Shown here in pieces: positions 49,439 to 51,344 of a stretch of DNA of 51,344 bases. The position numbers and the translations under genes were made by a program. The notes beneath the pieces are model-generated. The model had not been told where the DNA came from and did not search any database. It was given only the letters and a program-made list of their open reading frames with translations. The stretch is from Janthinobacterium sp. ROICE36 (lineage in GTDB: Bacteria; Pseudomonadota; Gammaproteobacteria; Burkholderiales; Burkholderiaceae_D): positions 1 to 51,344 of the forward strand of contig NZ_PEBS01000044.1 in NCBI RefSeq assembly GCF_002869965.1, given 5' to 3'. Every line of letters begins with the position of its first letter. Position 1 is the first letter of the stretch.

Positions 49439-51066
49439 TGCAGCGCCGTTCCTTCATGCTGTGGGCCGTCGGTGGCACGGCGGCGGCCGCCGGCATCGGC
49501 AGCATCGCCGCGTATTTGCGCTGGCAGGAAATCACGCCCAAAGTGTTGTATCCGGGTCGCAGCGAGGGACACTATTTGCGCAAGCTGCTGCGCGAGCGCA
49601 CGGCGCTGCCGGCGCCCTCGGCAACCGTCACCACGGATGTCGCCATCCTCGGCTCCGGCATCGCCGGGCTGACGGCCGCCTGGCGGCTCAAGAAGCTGGG
49701 GCACACCGATTTTTTGATGGTCGACGGTCCCCAGCCGTACGGCAACGCGGCGGGCGGCCACTTCGGCGACCTGGCTTATCCGACCGGTGGCCACTACCTG
49801 CCGCTGCCTTCGCCTGAATCGACCCATGTGCGCGAGATACTGTTCGACCTGGGGATCATCCAGCGCGATCCGCAGGCCGAAAAGCCGACTTACGACGAGC
49901 GTTTCATCCTGCATGCGCCGGAAGAGCGATTGCTGTTCAACGGCCACTGGCAGGACGGCTTCATTCCCACCGAAGGCGTGCCGCCTGCGGAACTGGCGCA
50001 GCATGAGCGCTTCTTTGCCGACGTGCGGCGTTTGCGCCAGGCGCACGGCAACGATGGCAAGCGCGTGTTTGTCTTCCCTACCGTGGAATCGTCGCAAGAC
50101 CCGGCCTGGCAGGCGCTCGACGCCATCACCTTGAAGCAGTGGATGGAGCGCGAAGGGTATACCTCGCCCACCCTGCACTGGTACCTGAACTACTGCTGCC
50201 GCGACGACTACGGCACGCGCTACGACCAGGTCTCGGCCTGGGCCGGCCTGCATTACTATTGCAGCCGCTGGGGACAGGCGGCGAATGCGGGCAACGGCGC
50301 CTGGCTGACCTGGCCGGGCGGCATGCAGCCGGTGGCCACGGCCATGGAGCAGGCCTCAGGCGTCAAACGTCATGCGGGCACGGTGGTTTCCGTGCAGACG
50401 ACGGACCAGGGCGTGGAAGCGCTGTGCCTGGAACTGGTCGACGGTCAGCCGCGCACCTACCTGCTCAAGGCACGCAAGGTCATCTGCGCCATGCCGCTGT
50501 ATGTGGCGGCGCGCGTGGTGAAGAATATCGCCGACTATGGCTTTGATGCGAAGCTGCACACGCCCGCCTATGCGCCATGGATGGTGGCGAACTTTTTACT
50601 GAAACGCTTTCCCGACGAACTGCCGCATGCGCCGCTGTGCTGGGACAACGTGGTGTACCAGGAACCGGGCCTCGGTTATGTCGTCTCGACTCACCAGGAT
50701 ATCCGTGTGCGTCCGCCCGAGAAAACCGTTTTCAGCGCCTATGTGGCCCTGTCCGACCGCACGCCGCAGCAAGCGCGCAAATGGTTAGATGTAGCCACGC
50801 CCGAGCAATTGCTGGCGCTGGCCAGCGTCGACCTGAAAACGGCGTATGGCCGCGATTTTGCCCGCTGCGTCGAGCGCGTCGACATCACCGTGCGCGGCCA
50901 CGCCATGGCCGCTCCCTTGCCGGGATTTCGCAGCAATGCGGGGCTCAAAGCCTTGCGCGAACACGACGGCGCCATCCTGTTCGCGCATGCCGATCTGTCG
51001 GGCTTTTCCGTATTCGAGGAGGCGGCGTGGTGGGGGGACAGGGCGGCACGCCTGGCGGTGAAATGA
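49438..51066 (+). CDS. Exported FAD-dependent amine oxidase-like flavoprotein
   Basis: This 542-residue flavoprotein begins QRRSFMLWAVGGTAAAAGIG, a Tat-type signal with twin arginines, so it is probably folded with FAD before export. The dinucleotide-binding motif is VAILGSGIAGLTAAWRLKKL (about 67-86), and the C-terminal FAD block is GAILFAHADLSGFSVFEEAAWWG. The overall layout matches flavin amine oxidases. It starts on the last base of the aminopropyltransferase stop, so the two are coupled, and an amine or polyamine substrate is a reasonable guess. A GC hairpin follows directly after the stop. Confidence 0.88.
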   Translation: MQRRSFMLWAVGGTAAAAGIGSIAAYLRWQEITPKVLYPGRSEGHYLRKLLRERTALPAPSATVTTDVAILGSGIAGLTAAWRLKKLGHTDFLMVDGPQPYGNAAGGHFGDLAYPTGGHYLPLPSPESTHVREILFDLGIIQRDPQAEKPTYDERFILHAPEERLLFNGHWQDGFIPTEGVPPAELAQHERFFADVRRLRQAHGNDGKRVFVFPTVESSQDPAWQALDAITLKQWMEREGYTSPTLHWYLNYCCRDDYGTRYDQVSAWAGLHYYCSRWGQAANAGNGAWLTWPGGMQPVATAMEQASGVKRHAGTVVSVQTTDQGVEALCLELVDGQPRTYLLKARKVICAMPLYVAARVVKNIADYGFDAKLHTPAYAPWMVANFLLKRFPDELPHAPLCWDNVVYQEPGLGYVVSTHQDIRVRPPEKTVFSAYVALSDRTPQQARKWLDVATPEQLLALASVDLKTAYGRDFARCVERVDITVRGHAMAAPLPGFRSNAGLKALREHDGAILFAHADLSGFSVFEEAAWWGDRAARLAVK

Positions 51067-51070
51067 AAAA

Positions 51071-51090
51071 GGCCGGCGCGAACGCCGGCC
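51071..51090. other. GC hairpin after the flavoprotein gene
   Basis: GGCCGGCG (51071-51078) and CGCCGGCC (51083-51090) pair perfectly around CGAA. An A run precedes it, but no T run follows on the plus strand because the insertion sequence begins about 13 bp later. The original terminator tail may have been displaced by the insertion. Confidence 0.6.
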
Positions 51091-51103
51091 TGAGCCCCCT
51101 AAC

Positions 51104-51344
51104 AGGGTGTTGAAAAAGGACCCCAGTCCTTCGGATTTTGTCGCCAGACATGCGAATTTTTCGGGCTGGAAGCCGCATTTTTCCTAAAAAGCAGTTTTCA
51201 GCCACTTTTCAGGCCGTTTTTTGACATTTTTTAGCGCTTTCCGTACTCTAGGGACGGAGTTATCCAACCACCGCCGATAAACGCCAGCCAAAGATCGTCG
51301 CCATGCGCGTCAGGTTGTAAGCGGCGAAAGTGAACGTGGTTTGT
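51104..51344 (-). mobile_element. 3' end of an IS5-like insertion sequence
   Basis: From about 51104 the sequence GGGTGTTGAAAAAGG looks like an insertion-sequence terminal repeat. About 155 bp of non-coding DNA then leads to the end of a transposase frame on the minus strand. The other end is outside the window. Left boundary is approximate to a few bases. Confidence 0.6.
51260..51343 (-). CDS. IS5-like transposase, C-terminal fragment (cut by window edge)
   Basis: Reading leftward from the window edge, 27 codons end in TAA at 51260-51262. They encode TTFTFAAYNLTRMATIFGWR and a few more residues. The FAAYNL-R motif is the usual C-terminal tail of DDE transposases of the IS5 / DDE_Tnp_1 type. 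The assignment to a particular IS group is uncertain because so little is visible. Confidence 0.6.
   Translation of the reverse strand, partial: QTTFTFAAYNLTRMATIFGWRLSAVVG

Noticed and set aside
1..51344. tRNA or rRNA genes
   Set aside because: I saw no cloverleaf with a TTCNA-type T loop and CCA end and no rRNA-like sequence in the intergenic regions on either strand; a covariance search was not possible.

Overview
The window is a GC-rich betaproteobacterial chromosome segment. Protein content and gene order (glmS/glmU, type B putA beside an Lrp regulator, mnmG-rsmG-parA-parB followed by atpIBEFHAGDC, an AdoMet decarboxylase/SPFH cluster) fit Oxalobacteraceae, probably Janthinobacterium or a close relative. 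That assignment is inference from remembered families, not a database search. The segment is bounded by two insertion-sequence ends: an IS256-type 3' end at the left edge and the 3' end of an IS5-like element at the right edge.

Layout. 1-2081: IS remnant, a truncated coding fragment and a lower-GC orphan gene with a possible PD-(D/E)XK-like nuclease core. 2082-9807: core genes glmS, an Lrp/AsnC regulator, glmU, a lipoprotein, rsmD, coaD, a YfhL-type ferredoxin and a chalcone-isomerase-like exported protein. 9871-18330: small membrane protein, LysR regulator, an unusual methyl-accepting protein, a second Lrp regulator divergent from putA, and mtnN. 18331-19795: about 1.4 kb without genes, built from three diverged repeats of about 470 bp, each with two inverted perfect DnaA boxes and a TAG/TAA triplet run beside an AT-rich flank. 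19796-30204: GMC oxidoreductase, a LIV-type ABC importer, a 3-hydroxybutyrate oligomer hydrolase, an iron alcohol dehydrogenase and an SMR guanidinium exporter under a guanidine-II (mini-ykkC) riboswitch. 30521-42361: mnmG, rsmG, parA, parB and the complete F1Fo ATP synthase operon. 42436-51066: rsgA, a lipoprotein, and a two-armed polyamine/membrane cluster (DUF350, SPFH-SHOCT, DUF4178, small membrane protein, speD on one arm; membrane-fused aminopropyltransferase and Tat-type flavoprotein on the other).

How it fits together. The parAB genes lie close to four parS-like 16-mers (25.8-30.4 kb), and perfect DnaA boxes are common (5 at 4.6-5.1 kb, 6 at 18.4-19.6 kb, singles elsewhere). mnmG/rsmG/parAB/atp is a classical origin-proximal block, so this is very likely the origin-proximal part of the chromosome. 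The triplicated DnaA-box/triplet array is the most striking object in the window and looks like an origin or a DnaA-binding decoy. The second notable system is the SpeD/aminopropyltransferase cluster, which couples polyamine chemistry to membrane-scaffold proteins and an exported flavoenzyme. Smaller novelties include a 29-residue NuoA-like micro-ORF downstream of the guanidinium exporter, a five-hairpin intergenic array near rsgA, and a structured leader that could hide the coaD ribosome binding site.
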